The position numbers were made by a program, and so were the translations under genes. Shown piece by piece: positions 17,497-24,806 of a stretch of DNA of 33,591 nucleotides (position 1 is its first letter; each line of letters opens with the position of its first letter). Source of the stretch: Salinivibrio siamensis (GTDB lineage: Bacteria; Pseudomonadota; Gammaproteobacteria; Enterobacterales; Vibrionaceae); assembly GCF_001996005.1 (NCBI RefSeq), contig NZ_MUFB01000024.1, positions 6,177-39,767 on the forward strand, given 5' to 3'. Under the pieces are notes generated by a model. The model saw only the letters and a list, made by a program, of their open reading frames with translations. It made no database searches and was not told the origin of the DNA.

Positions 17497-18783
17497 ATGA
17501 GCCTGCTGATGAGCGTGATCGGGATGGTTGTACTGCTAGGGATAGCTGTTCTTCTTTCCGATAACCGCAAAGCCATTAACCTCCGTACCGTGGGTGGCGC
17601 ATTCGCTATCCAACTCTTTTTCGGTGCTTTCGTACTGTATGTCGATGTCGGACGCGACATTCTGTACGGCGCATCACAATACGTTGCTAACGTCATCGCA
17701 TACGGTGACGAAGGGATCAGCTTCATCTTTGGTGGGCTGGTTTCTGACAAAATGTTTGAACTGTTCGGCGGTGGCGGTTTCGTCTTCGCACTGAAAGTTC
17801 TGCCCGTTATTGTCTTCTTCTCATCACTGATCAGCGTGCTTTACTACCTGGGTATTATGCAGGTTGTGATCAACGTGCTCGGTGGTGGTCTACAAAAAGC
17901 ACTGGGTACCTCACGTGCCGAGTCTATGTCAGCAACCGCTAACATCTTTGTCGGACAAACCGAAGCGCCATTGGTGATTCGTCCATTCGTACCTCGCATG
18001 ACACAGTCAGAGCTGTTCGCGGTGATGTGTGGTGGTCTGGCCTCGGTTGCCGGTGGCGTACTGGCCGGTTATGCCTCTATGGGTGTTCCGCTTGAGTACT
18101 TGATTGCGGCATCATTCATGGCCGCACCTGGTGGTCTACTGTTTGCGAAAATCATCAAACCTGAAACCGACGAGCCGGTCGAGCAGATGGCTGACGCGAC
18201 CGCTGAAGGCGCAGAGAAGCCAGCGAACGTGATTGATGCAGCCGCAGGCGGCGCTTCATCAGGTATGCAACTGGCGCTTAACGTTGGTGCTATGCTACTT
18301 GCGTTCATTGGTTTGATTGCCCTGATTAACGGCATGCTAGGCGGTATCGGTGGCTGGTTCGGTTACCCAGACATCACGCTGGAGCTGATCTTGGGTTACC
18401 TGTTCGCCCCGTTTGCATTCCTTATCGGTGTGCCATGGGAAGAAGCGGTGGTCGCAGGCTCTTTCATCGGTCAGAAGATCGTGGTTAACGAATTCGTGGC
18501 TTACCTGAACTTCACGCAATACCTTGGTGAAGGTGCGCAAGTTGTTGCGGCAACAGGTATGGAAATGACAGAGAAAACCAAAGCGATTATCTCCTTTGCT
18601 CTGTGTGGTTTCGCTAACTTGTCGTCTGTGGCTATCTTGCTAGGTGGCTTGGGTGGCCTCGCGCCAAACCGTCGTCCAGAAATTGCACGCTTCGGTGTGA
18701 AAGCGGTGATCGCCGGTACCTTGTCTAACTTGATGGCGGCGACCATTGCGGGTCTATTTGTTACCTTAACCTTGGCGGGCTAA
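17497..18783 (+). CDS. nupC: NupC-type concentrative nucleoside transporter
   Basis: Inner-membrane symporter that imports nucleosides. The 428-residue protein is hydrophobic throughout, with the CNT-family signature FVGQTEAPL (about residues 153-161), [20 protein letters not shown] and the [11 protein letters not shown] segment. These match the nucleoside- and Na+-contacting residues of the crystallised V. cholerae CNT (Gln154, Thr155, Glu156, Glu332, Asn368), which suggests Na+ rather than H+ coupling. The start ATG follows GAGGATGCCAATACT with a GAGG ribosome site. Its strong terminator and upstream CRP/CytR-like sites mark it as a separate unit from the deo genes. Confidence 0.95.
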   Translation: MSLLMSVIGMVVLLGIAVLLSDNRKAINLRTVGGAFAIQLFFGAFVLYVDVGRDILYGASQYVANVIAYGDEGISFIFGGLVSDKMFELFGGGGFVFALKVLPVIVFFSSLISVLYYLGIMQVVINVLGGGLQKALGTSRAESMSATANIFVGQTEAPLVIRPFVPRMTQSELFAVMCGGLASVAGGVLAGYASMGVPLEYLIAASFMAAPGGLLFAKIIKPETDEPVEQMADATAEGAEKPANVIDAAAGGASSGMQLALNVGAMLLAFIGLIALINGMLGGIGGWFGYPDITLELILGYLFAPFAFLIGVPWEEAVVAGSFIGQKIVVNEFVAYLNFTQYLGEGAQVVAATGMEMTEKTKAIISFALCGFANLSSVAILLGGLGGLAPNRRPEIARFGVKAVIAGTLSNLMAATIAGLFVTLTLAG

Positions 18784-18815
18784 TCGTTTTATCGCGATAG
18801 CACATCATGTTAATC

Positions 18816-18851
18816 AAAACGCCACACAGGCTGCCTGTGTGGCGTTTTTTT
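18816..18851 (+). terminator. Strong terminator of nupC
   Basis: Perfect 15-bp stem (18816-18830 with 18834-18848), three-base loop CTG, followed by a run of T to 18851. Confidence 0.95.
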
Positions 18852-18940
18852 ATTGCAGCCATTGGCGTGATACGCTCAGCCCACATCCTCTAGGGGTGTA
18901 TACTCAGAGGTAGATACGAGCGAACAAAAAAGGTAACGAT

Positions 18941-19111
18941 ATGCAGGAAGTCCTTCTCGCCTTGGTGGCTGGTTTTTTGGTTGGCGTACTGTTTAGCGCG
19001 ATAAAACTCCCCATACCCGCACCGCCTGTTTTATCCGGTGTGATGGGCATCGTCGGGGTGTATTTGGGCGGCGTCGGCTATCAGTGGATTGTGGCGCGTT
19101 TTTTCAGTTAG
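18941..19111 (+). CDS. XapX-domain small membrane protein
   Basis: A 56-residue protein, MQEVLLALVAGFLVGVLFSA followed by IKLPIPAPPVLSGVMGIVGV and a short tail ending ARFFS. It has two hydrophobic helices separated by the KxPxPAPP motif that defines the XapX (DUF1427) family; family members are 50-60 residues. Function is unknown; the name comes from a gene near xanthosine uptake genes in E. coli. The AAAAAAGG about 6 bases before the ATG is a good ribosome site. It sits alone between the nupC terminator and the deoC leader. Confidence 0.85.
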   Translation: MQEVLLALVAGFLVGVLFSAIKLPIPAPPVLSGVMGIVGVYLGGVGYQWIVARFFS

Positions 19112-19194
19112 AAAGATTGGTTCCACCGCGCAACAGTGTATTTTTCAACATAAACGGTAAAATCTAGTTTTGCTGAAACGGCGTTGGTAAAATA

Positions 19195-19237
19195 AGTGAA
19201 CGCCGTCAAAGTTTGCTGGCGCCACAATCCTTATTTT
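19195..19237 (+). promoter_or_regulatory. Candidate CRP-dependent deoC promoter
   Basis: AGTGA-N6-TCAAA (19195-19210, 8 of 10 to the CRP half-sites) is centred at 19202.5. TATTTT (19232-19237, 4 of 6) would put the start at about 19244, so the CRP site would again be at -41.5. The predicted 5' untranslated region is then about 235 bases. Weak -10, so tentative. Confidence 0.35.
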
Positions 19238-19245
19238 CCTCTCAT

Positions 19246-19437
19246 GGTTAGCAACAAGGTGTGGCTAGCCCCAATCGGAAACGTCCAACGGCGGAACCGC
19301 AAGCACATAGGTGTTTGCACGCGGCAACAAGGATGGTTGGTTGAAGGCGGCGCGATGTCCAGCCTCAAACTTCATGGAGCCAAGTCCGCTGAGCAATGAC
19401 CGGAAAACAGAGCCGGTTGTTAATACAGTGGCCAACC
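19246..19437. repeat. Candidate dispersed Vibrionaceae intergenic repeat / folded leader element
   Basis: About 192 bp bounded by imperfect inverted ends GGTTAGC (19246-19252) and GCCAACC (19431-19437), 6 of 7. Internal hairpins: GCAAGCAC/GTGTTTGC (19299-19306 with 19311-19318, one G-U), enclosed by CCAAC (19285-19289) and GTTGG (19336-19340); and ACCGG/CCGGT (19399-19403 with 19413-19417). GCAACAAGG occurs twice (19251-19259 and 19324-19332). The minus-strand conceptual translations (for example KHLCACGSAVGRFRLG in one frame) recall spurious hypothetical proteins I remember from many Vibrionaceae genomes; this is recollection, not a search. Only one copy is in the window. Confidence 0.45.
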
Positions 19438-19478
19438 CTATACCTGTTTGGCAAAAGAATGAGGACTGGAGATAACCC

Positions 19479-20255
19479 ATGAACGAATTACAAACCGCGG
19501 CCCTACGCGCACTAAAACTGATGGATCTGACGACACTGAACGATGATGATACCGATGAAAAGGTGATCAGCCTGTGTCAGAACGCGAAAACCGCCGTTGG
19601 TAATACTGCAGCGATTTGCATCTATCCGCGCTTTATCCCTATCGCCAAGAAAACACTGCGCGAACAAGGCACGCCAGAGGTGCGTATCGCCACCGTGACG
19701 AACTTCCCTCACGGTAATGATGATATTGATATTGCGGTGGCAGAAACGAAGGCAGCCGTCGCTTACGGCGCCGATGAGGTTGATGTGGTGTTCCCGTATC
19801 GCGCGCTGATTGCAGGTGATGAACAAGTAGGTGCTGAGCTGGTCAAACAATGTAAAGCCGCGTGTGGCAGTGATGTATTGCTTAAAGTGATCATCGAAAC
19901 CGGTGAACTGAAAAGTGAAGCACTGATCAAACGCGCCTCTGAGATAGCCATTGATGCAGGCGCTGACTTTATCAAAACCTCCACGGGGAAAGTGGCGGTG
20001 AATGCCACCCCAGAAGCGGCGGAGATCATGCTCAACGTGATTAACGATAAAGGCGTGGCTGAGACTGTTGGCTTTAAACCTGCGGGCGGTGTACGTACCG
20101 CTGAAGACGCACAGCAATACTTGGCAATGGCTGACCGTATTCTTGGTGAACAATGGGCTGATAGCCGTCACTACCGTTTTGGTGCTTCTAGCTTACTGGC
20201 AAATCTGCTGCACACCTTGGGCGAAGGTGAAAAAGCAGCTGAAGGCGGTTATTAA
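19479..20255 (+). CDS. deoC: Deoxyribose-phosphate aldolase
   Basis: Cleaves 2-deoxyribose 5-phosphate to glyceraldehyde 3-phosphate and acetaldehyde, the last step of deoxynucleoside catabolism. The 258-residue length is standard for the E. coli-type enzyme. The Schiff-base lysine is Lys166 in DFIKTSTGK, and the second active-site lysine is Lys200 in [18 protein letters not shown] is also present. The ATG is preceded by GGAG (spacing about 7-8). It is the first gene of deoC-deoA-deoB. Confidence 0.97.
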   Translation: MNELQTAALRALKLMDLTTLNDDDTDEKVISLCQNAKTAVGNTAAICIYPRFIPIAKKTLREQGTPEVRIATVTNFPHGNDDIDIAVAETKAAVAYGADEVDVVFPYRALIAGDEQVGAELVKQCKAACGSDVLLKVIIETGELKSEALIKRASEIAIDAGADFIKTSTGKVAVNATPEAAEIMLNVINDKGVAETVGFKPAGGVRTAEDAQQYLAMADRILGEQWADSRHYRFGASSLLANLLHTLGEGEKAAEGGY

Positions 20256-20279
20256 CTGTCGATTGTCAATCGATACCCA

Positions 20280-20299
20280 GGGCAAGGTAGGCCTTGCCC
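20280..20299 (+). promoter_or_regulatory. Intercistronic stem between deoC and deoA
   Basis: Perfect 8-bp stem GGGCAAGG/CCTTGCCC with four-base loop TAGG and no T run. It lies between the deoC stop and the deoA AGGAGG, so it is more likely an mRNA stability or processing element than a terminator. Confidence 0.5.
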
Positions 20300-20320
20300 A
20301 TTTGCCGGTAAGGAGGAAGC

Positions 20321-21652
20321 ATGATCTTACCTCAAGAGATTATTCGTAAAAAACGTGACAACCTTGCGTTGAGCAAACAAGAAATCTACGCGTTTATTCA
20401 AGGTGTCGCCGATGAGTCGGTCTCAGAAGGGCAAATTGCCGCGTTTGCGATGGCGATTTACTTTAATGACATGACCATGGATGAGCGAGTGGCATTAACC
20501 TGTGCGATGCGTGACTCTGGCATGACCTTAGATTGGTCTCACATGCAATTTGATGGCCCTGTGGTTGATAAGCATTCAACCGGTGGGGTGGGCGATGTCA
20601 CCTCACTGATGCTGGGGCCCATGGTTGCTGCCTGTGGGGGATATGTGCCGATGATCTCAGGTCGCGGTTTGGGCCACACTGGCGGCACGCTGGACAAACT
20701 GGAATCCATTCCTGGTTATAACATCATGCCAAGTAACCAAGTGTTTGGTGATGTGACCCGCGATGCCGGTGTGGCGATCATTGGGCAAACCGGCTCATTA
20801 GCGCCTGCGGATAAACGTGTGTATGCCACCCGCGATGTGACGGCCACGGTCGACAACATATCTCTGATCACCGCGTCGATTCTGTCTAAAAAGCTGGCCG
20901 CAGGCCTGGATGCTTTGGTGATGGACGTCAAGGTTGGATCGGGTGCGTTCATGCCGACGTATGAAGACTCAGAGGCATTGGCCAAATCGATTGTAGGTGT
21001 GGCAAACGGTGCCGGCACTAAAACCAGTGCGTTGTTGACGGACATGAACCAAGTATTAGCATCGTCGGCCGGCAACGCATTAGAAGTCAAAGAAGCCGTT
21101 GACTTTTTGACCGGTCGTTACCGTAACCCACGTTTGTACAATGTGACTATGGCGCTATGCGCCGACATGTTGGTGGTCAGTGGATTGGCAACCGATGTGA
21201 ATCAAGCAAAACAAAAACTGGATCAGGCACTGGATAGTGGTCGTGCTGCCGAGTGTTTTGCCAAGATGATCGCAGGGCTTGGCGGGCCGGCTGACTTTGT
21301 TGAGTCGCCAGATCAATACCTCGCGACTGCATCCGTGATTAAGCCTGTCTATGCTGAGCAATCAGGCATTGCCAGTGCCATGGATACACGGGCATTGGGC
21401 ATGGCTATTATAGAAATAGGTGGCGGCCGTCGGGTTGCCAGCGATAAAATTGATTATGCCGTTGGGTTGAACGAAATGATTCGTCTGGGGCAACAAGTGG
21501 ATGAGCACACCCCGCTCGCCATGCTCCATGCTCAGACTGAAGAGCAATGGCAACAAGCGGCGAATGCGGTGCGAGCCGCAGTGAAAGTCGCTGATGAGGC
21601 GCCGAGTGCAACGCCAGACGTTTATCGTCGCATCAGCTTACAAGACGTCTAA
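20321..21652 (+). CDS. deoA: Thymidine phosphorylase
   Basis: Splits thymidine with phosphate into thymine and 2-deoxyribose 1-phosphate, feeding DeoB and DeoC. The 443-residue length is close to the E. coli enzyme (440). The glycosyltransferase family 3 signature is visible: [36 protein letters not shown] and the [10 protein letters not shown] segment. A strong AGGAGG precedes the ATG. deoB starts 11 bases after its TAA. Confidence 0.97.
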   Translation: MILPQEIIRKKRDNLALSKQEIYAFIQGVADESVSEGQIAAFAMAIYFNDMTMDERVALTCAMRDSGMTLDWSHMQFDGPVVDKHSTGGVGDVTSLMLGPMVAACGGYVPMISGRGLGHTGGTLDKLESIPGYNIMPSNQVFGDVTRDAGVAIIGQTGSLAPADKRVYATRDVTATVDNISLITASILSKKLAAGLDALVMDVKVGSGAFMPTYEDSEALAKSIVGVANGAGTKTSALLTDMNQVLASSAGNALEVKEAVDFLTGRYRNPRLYNVTMALCADMLVVSGLATDVNQAKQKLDQALDSGRAAECFAKMIAGLGGPADFVESPDQYLATASVIKPVYAEQSGIASAMDTRALGMAIIEIGGGRRVASDKIDYAVGLNEMIRLGQQVDEHTPLAMLHAQTEEQWQQAANAVRAAVKVADEAPSATPDVYRRISLQDV

Positions 21653-21663
21653 TGGAGGCGATC

Positions 21664-22884
21664 ATGAAACGCGCAATTGTATTAGTTTTAGACTCATTTG
21701 GTATTGGCGCCACTGAAGACGCCGTCAAATTCGGTGACCAAGGTGCAAACACCTTGGGCCACATTGCACAAGCGTGTGCGAAAGGCGAAGCGGATAATGC
21801 GGATCGTCAAGGCCCATTATCTTTGCCTAACATGACCAAATTGGGCTTGGGTAAAGCGTGTGAAGAGTCGTCAGGTTACTTCCCAGAAGGCTTGGATTCA
21901 CATGCAGAGATTATCGGTGCTTACGCACATGCTAAAGAGCTGTCTTCTGGTAAAGACACACCGTCTGGTCACTGGGAAATTGCCGGTGTGCCTGTCTTGT
22001 TTGACTGGGGCTACTTCTCAGACTTGACGAACAGCTTCCCGCAAGCGCTGCTTGATCGCATTGTTGAACGAGCGGGCGTACCTGGCTATCTCGGTAACTG
22101 CCATGCATCGGGCACGCAAGTGCTGGACGATCTGGGCGAAGAGCACATGAAAACAGGTAAGCCGATTTTCTATACCTCGGCGGACTCGGTGTTCCAAATC
22201 GCGTGCCATGAGGAAACCTACGGGCTAGATAACCTGTATGAGCTGTGCCAGATCGTGCGCGAGGAACTGGAAGACTATAACATCGGTCGTGTGATCGCCC
22301 GTCCTTTCATCGGGCCAGCGAAAGGTCAGTTTGAGCGTACCGGCAACCGCCGTGACTTGTCTGTCGAGCCACCTTCTCCTACCGTGCTACAAAAGCTGGT
22401 GGAAGAAAAAGGCGGTGATGTGATCTCGATTGGTAAGATTGCAGACATTTACGCGCATTGCGGTATCACCAAGAAAATCAAAGCCACAGGTCTAGAAGCG
22501 TTGTTTGATGCAACCAAAGACGCGATCAAAGAAGCAGGCAACAACAGCTTGGTTTTCACCAACTTTGTTGACTTTGACTCGGCGTACGGCCACCGCCGCA
22601 ACGTTGCCGGTTATGCCGCGGCACTGGAGTACTTTGACCGTCGCTTACCCGAAATTATGGACATGCTTGAAGAAGACGATGTGTTATTGCTAACGGCTGA
22701 CCATGGTTGCGATCCAACTTGGCCTGGTACTGATCACACCCGTGAGCATATCCCTGCACTGGTCTACGGCAAAAAAGTGCCAGCGGGCTCACTCGGTCGC
22801 CGCGAAACGTTCGCGGATATTGGTCAGTCCTTAGCGGAATACTTTGATGTATCACCAATGGATTACGGGAAGTCGTTCCTGTAA
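21664..22884 (+). CDS. deoB: Phosphopentomutase
   Basis: Interconverts (deoxy)ribose 1- and 5-phosphates, linking phosphorylase products to DeoC. The product begins [20 protein letters not shown], as in E. coli, and has the alkaline-phosphatase-superfamily metal-binding segments DSFGIG, the [10 protein letters not shown] motif, [13 protein letters not shown] and DHTREHIP. The length is 406 residues (E. coli 407). An in-frame ATG 12 bases upstream is part of the ribosome site region (GGAGG 21655-21659), so the start at 21664 is chosen. deoD, which often follows, is not here; a terminator ends the operon. Confidence 0.97.
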   Translation: MKRAIVLVLDSFGIGATEDAVKFGDQGANTLGHIAQACAKGEADNADRQGPLSLPNMTKLGLGKACEESSGYFPEGLDSHAEIIGAYAHAKELSSGKDTPSGHWEIAGVPVLFDWGYFSDLTNSFPQALLDRIVERAGVPGYLGNCHASGTQVLDDLGEEHMKTGKPIFYTSADSVFQIACHEETYGLDNLYELCQIVREELEDYNIGRVIARPFIGPAKGQFERTGNRRDLSVEPPSPTVLQKLVEEKGGDVISIGKIADIYAHCGITKKIKATGLEALFDATKDAIKEAGNNSLVFTNFVDFDSAYGHRRNVAGYAAALEYFDRRLPEIMDMLEEDDVLLLTADHGCDPTWPGTDHTREHIPALVYGKKVPAGSLGRRETFADIGQSLAEYFDVSPMDYGKSFL

Positions 22885-22906
22885 CGCGTTGACCACTTCC
22901 CTAGAT

Positions 22907-22939
22907 AAAAAGAGATGGCGAACGGCCATCTCTTTTTTT
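22907..22939. terminator. Terminator after deoB
   Basis: Perfect 13-bp stem (22907-22919 with 22925-22937), loop GAACG, T7 on the + side and A5 on the other. Works for deoB, and possibly in the reverse direction for the convergent ytjB-like gene. Confidence 0.93.
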
Positions 22940-22969
22940 ATCTCGGTTTATTGCCCTGATCGCCGTGTC

Positions 22970-23001
22970 TTTGCCGTTTTACCAATTTGCCGTTTTACCA
23001 A
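22970..23001. repeat. Perfect 16-bp tandem duplication over the ytjB-like stop codon
   Basis: TTTGCCGTTTTACCAA occurs twice head-to-tail (22970-22985, 22986-23001). The TAA of the minus-strand gene lies in the right-hand copy, so the left copy is extra downstream sequence. Confidence 0.9.
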
Positions 23002-23579
23002 GATAAACGCGCAGAACGACGAGTGAGTATTGCCATCAATAGCGCTCCCAATAGGAGTGCGAGGCCGATGAGGAAGCGAAATTCGGTCATGTTCGATTGC
23101 AGCTGCTTTTTGGCTTCATTGATAACGGAGTGATGCTCAACGGTGAGGCGGAGAAAACCGACAATGTCGCCATCACGGCTGATTGGTGTCATCAGTTGCT
23201 GTCGTCCTTGGCTTTCCAACCCCAGCGGAGTGGTCAACCCAACGGCTGTTTCCAACGGTAAGGCGTTGGTTGAGCGCACGACAGGGCTGCCGTTGAGCTG
23301 ATAGAAACTGGCATCGCGAATTAACGGCTCGGTTGCCAGCTCATCAGCCATGGCTTGTAAAGGCTGGTAATTCTTATCCACTAAGGCATCATAGGCTTGC
23401 ACACCCACTTGGCGGGTCATTAGCTGGGCTAATTGGTCCGTTTGCTGGTATAGCGCTTGGTACTGACGCTGGCTGAGTGTGGTGCTGTAAAGCATCAAAG
23501 CGGCAATAGTCCCCATGGTCATGAGCAAAAGACTCCACCAAGTCACCCGCCGTAGTGTTTTGCGCGAAATTGAAAACAT
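22995..23579 (-). CDS. YtjB/SMP-family inner membrane protein
   Basis: A 194-residue protein with a transmembrane helix at each end (about residues 13-33 and 168-187) and a periplasmic domain of about 130 residues between them, containing QYQALYQQTDQLAQLMTRQV, a PxxRDASFYQLNG segment and GDIVGFLRLTVEH. This layout and the position next to serB fit the YtjB (Smp) family, a poorly understood protein divergently placed from serB in enterobacteria and vibrios. It is divergent from serB and convergent with deoB. Family call is good; biochemical role unknown. Confidence 0.8.
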   Translation of the reverse strand: MFSISRKTLRRVTWWSLLLMTMGTIAALMLYSTTLSQRQYQALYQQTDQLAQLMTRQVGVQAYDALVDKNYQPLQAMADELATEPLIRDASFYQLNGSPVVRSTNALPLETAVGLTTPLGLESQGRQQLMTPISRDGDIVGFLRLTVEHHSVINEAKKQLQSNMTEFRFLIGLALLLGALLMAILTRRSARLSW

Positions 23580-23709
23580 ACCTTCCTCAAAGCCAGATAA
23601 ACAGAGTCAATTAGCACTGGAGCTTACTACGGTTTTTATGGTATCACAGCCTCATTGTGATTGATTCATTCACCAAGCTTGCTTGGAAACCGAAAGGAAA
23701 ATATTGACC

Positions 23710-24681
23710 ATGGATAAGGCCAAACCGTTGGCAATTCACCGTTCACCGCAACTCTACTGTCGCTTTCCTTCCATCACCACGCCGTTTTTCTCTCGCCACC
23801 GGCATGGCGGGTGGATTGTGTTTGCTAAAGCCATCGACCCCCGTCAGCTTGACGATATCCGTTTTTTTACTGGGGAGGCGCTAGAGGTCGTCGATGGATG
23901 GCGTGTTGGGCCGTATGAGGTGTTATTGATCCGCGGTGAATTGACGGCTGAACATCGCACCGTGATTGAGGCGCTCGAGCTCGACTGCGCGGACTTACAG
24001 GCCCTACCGGATTTAAGCAGACCTGGTTTGGCGGTGTTTGACATGGACTCCACCGCGATAGAAATAGAATGTATTGATGAGATTGCGGCACTCGCTGGGG
24101 TTGGAGACGCGGTGTCTGCGGTCACCGAGCGTGCCATGTTGGGCGAACTTGATTTTGAGGCAAGCTTACGTCAACGCGTGGCGGCGTTGAAAGGCGCTGA
24201 CGCGGCGATACTTGAGACAGTGAAAGCGCAGTTGCCGTTGATGCCAGAAATGGCGAGCTTAGTGGCCAGTTTAAAAGCCCACGGCTGGTATGTGGCGATT
24301 GCTTCTGGCGGTTTCACCCATTTTTCTGATCATCTTCAACAGCGATTAGGCTTGGATTATGCCGTGTCGAACCAGCTTGGATGCCGTGATGGTCAACTCA
24401 CCGGCGAGGTAGACGGGGCAGTGGTGGATGCGCAACGAAAAGCGGATGTGTTAACCATGTTGGCACAAAAGTACGATATCGCCCCAGAGAACACGTTGGC
24501 TGTAGGCGATGGCGCCAATGACTTGGCGATGATGGACGCTGCGGGTCTCGGCATTGCGTATCATGCGAAACCCAAAGTGAATGCGAAAGCGCAAGCTGCG
24601 GTCAAACATGCGTGGTTGGGGGGGGTGTTGTGCGTGCTCTCTGCCAGTATTCGAAATCGCATTAGTTGGCAGCCACGCTAA
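23710..24681 (+). CDS. serB: Phosphoserine phosphatase
   Basis: Last step of serine synthesis: dephosphorylates L-phosphoserine. HAD-superfamily motifs: nucleophile Asp111 in FDMDST, IASGGFTHFSDHL for motif II, and GDGANDLAMMDAAGLGIAY for motif IV; KVNAKAQAAV near the end is typical. With the ATG at 23710 the protein has 323 residues, like E. coli SerB (322). An upstream in-frame TTG (23683) precedes the GAAAGGAAA ribosome site and so cannot be the start; a TTG at 23704 is a possible alternative. The N-terminal part is the less conserved vibrio-type regulatory region. Confidence 0.96.
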   Translation: MDKAKPLAIHRSPQLYCRFPSITTPFFSRHRHGGWIVFAKAIDPRQLDDIRFFTGEALEVVDGWRVGPYEVLLIRGELTAEHRTVIEALELDCADLQALPDLSRPGLAVFDMDSTAIEIECIDEIAALAGVGDAVSAVTERAMLGELDFEASLRQRVAALKGADAAILETVKAQLPLMPEMASLVASLKAHGWYVAIASGGFTHFSDHLQQRLGLDYAVSNQLGCRDGQLTGEVDGAVVDAQRKADVLTMLAQKYDIAPENTLAVGDGANDLAMMDAAGLGIAYHAKPKVNAKAQAAVKHAWLGGVLCVLSASIRNRISWQPR

Positions 24682-24691
24682 TAGGGTAAAG

Positions 24692-24746
24692 GGTGTGGCA
24701 CCCACTTGGTGTGGCACTCGCTCGGTGTGGTACCCACTGGGTGCCA
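24692..24746. repeat. 16-bp imperfect tandem repeat, 3.4 copies
   Basis: Units GGTGTGGCACCCACTT (24692-24707), GGTGTGGCACTCGCTC (24708-24723), GGTGTGGTACCCACTG (24724-24739) and a partial GGTGCCA. They lie just after the serB stop in the gap before the convergent PilZ gene. The units contain short self-complementary parts (GGGTG/CACCC) that can fold. Confidence 0.85.
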
Positions 24747-24806
24747 TCCTCTCTTTGCTGTTGCCCCGGTCGATATCGTGCCGATTCATTCGTATGTCGC
24801 CTGCGG

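Larger units (their letters stand above)
19112..19478. other. XapX-deoC intergenic region: deo promoter and folded leader
   Basis: No credible gene, although two open frames of 67 (+) and 71 (-) codons exist. Contents in order: weak CRP-like half-sites (19135-19150), a perfect 8-bp inverted repeat (19178-19185 with 19199-19206), a better CRP-like site, and a roughly 190-bp folded repeat-like element before the deoC ribosome site (GGAG at about 19466-19471). Confidence 0.6.

Noticed and set aside
19196..19399. 67-codon GTG-start open frame upstream of deoC (+ strand)
   Set aside because: No ribosome site, it overlaps the inverted-repeat element and the CRP-like site, and composition is not gene-like; more likely a chance frame in a structured repeat.
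19112..19478. Cobalamin, TPP or c-di-GMP (GEMM) riboswitch before deoC
   Set aside because: The conserved box sequences of these aptamers are absent even though the leader is strongly folded.
19265..19480. 71-codon open frame on the minus strand over the deoC leader
   Set aside because: No ribosome site; its translation looks like the spurious proteins predicted from dispersed repeats.
19512..20171. 219-codon open frame antisense to deoC
   Set aside because: Fully inside deoC, which has all catalytic motifs; rich in His/Cys/Arg as expected for a shadow frame.
21652..21663. Upstream ATG as start of deoB
   Set aside because: It coincides with the deoA stop and the GGAGG needed for the start at 21664; family alignment starts at MKRA.
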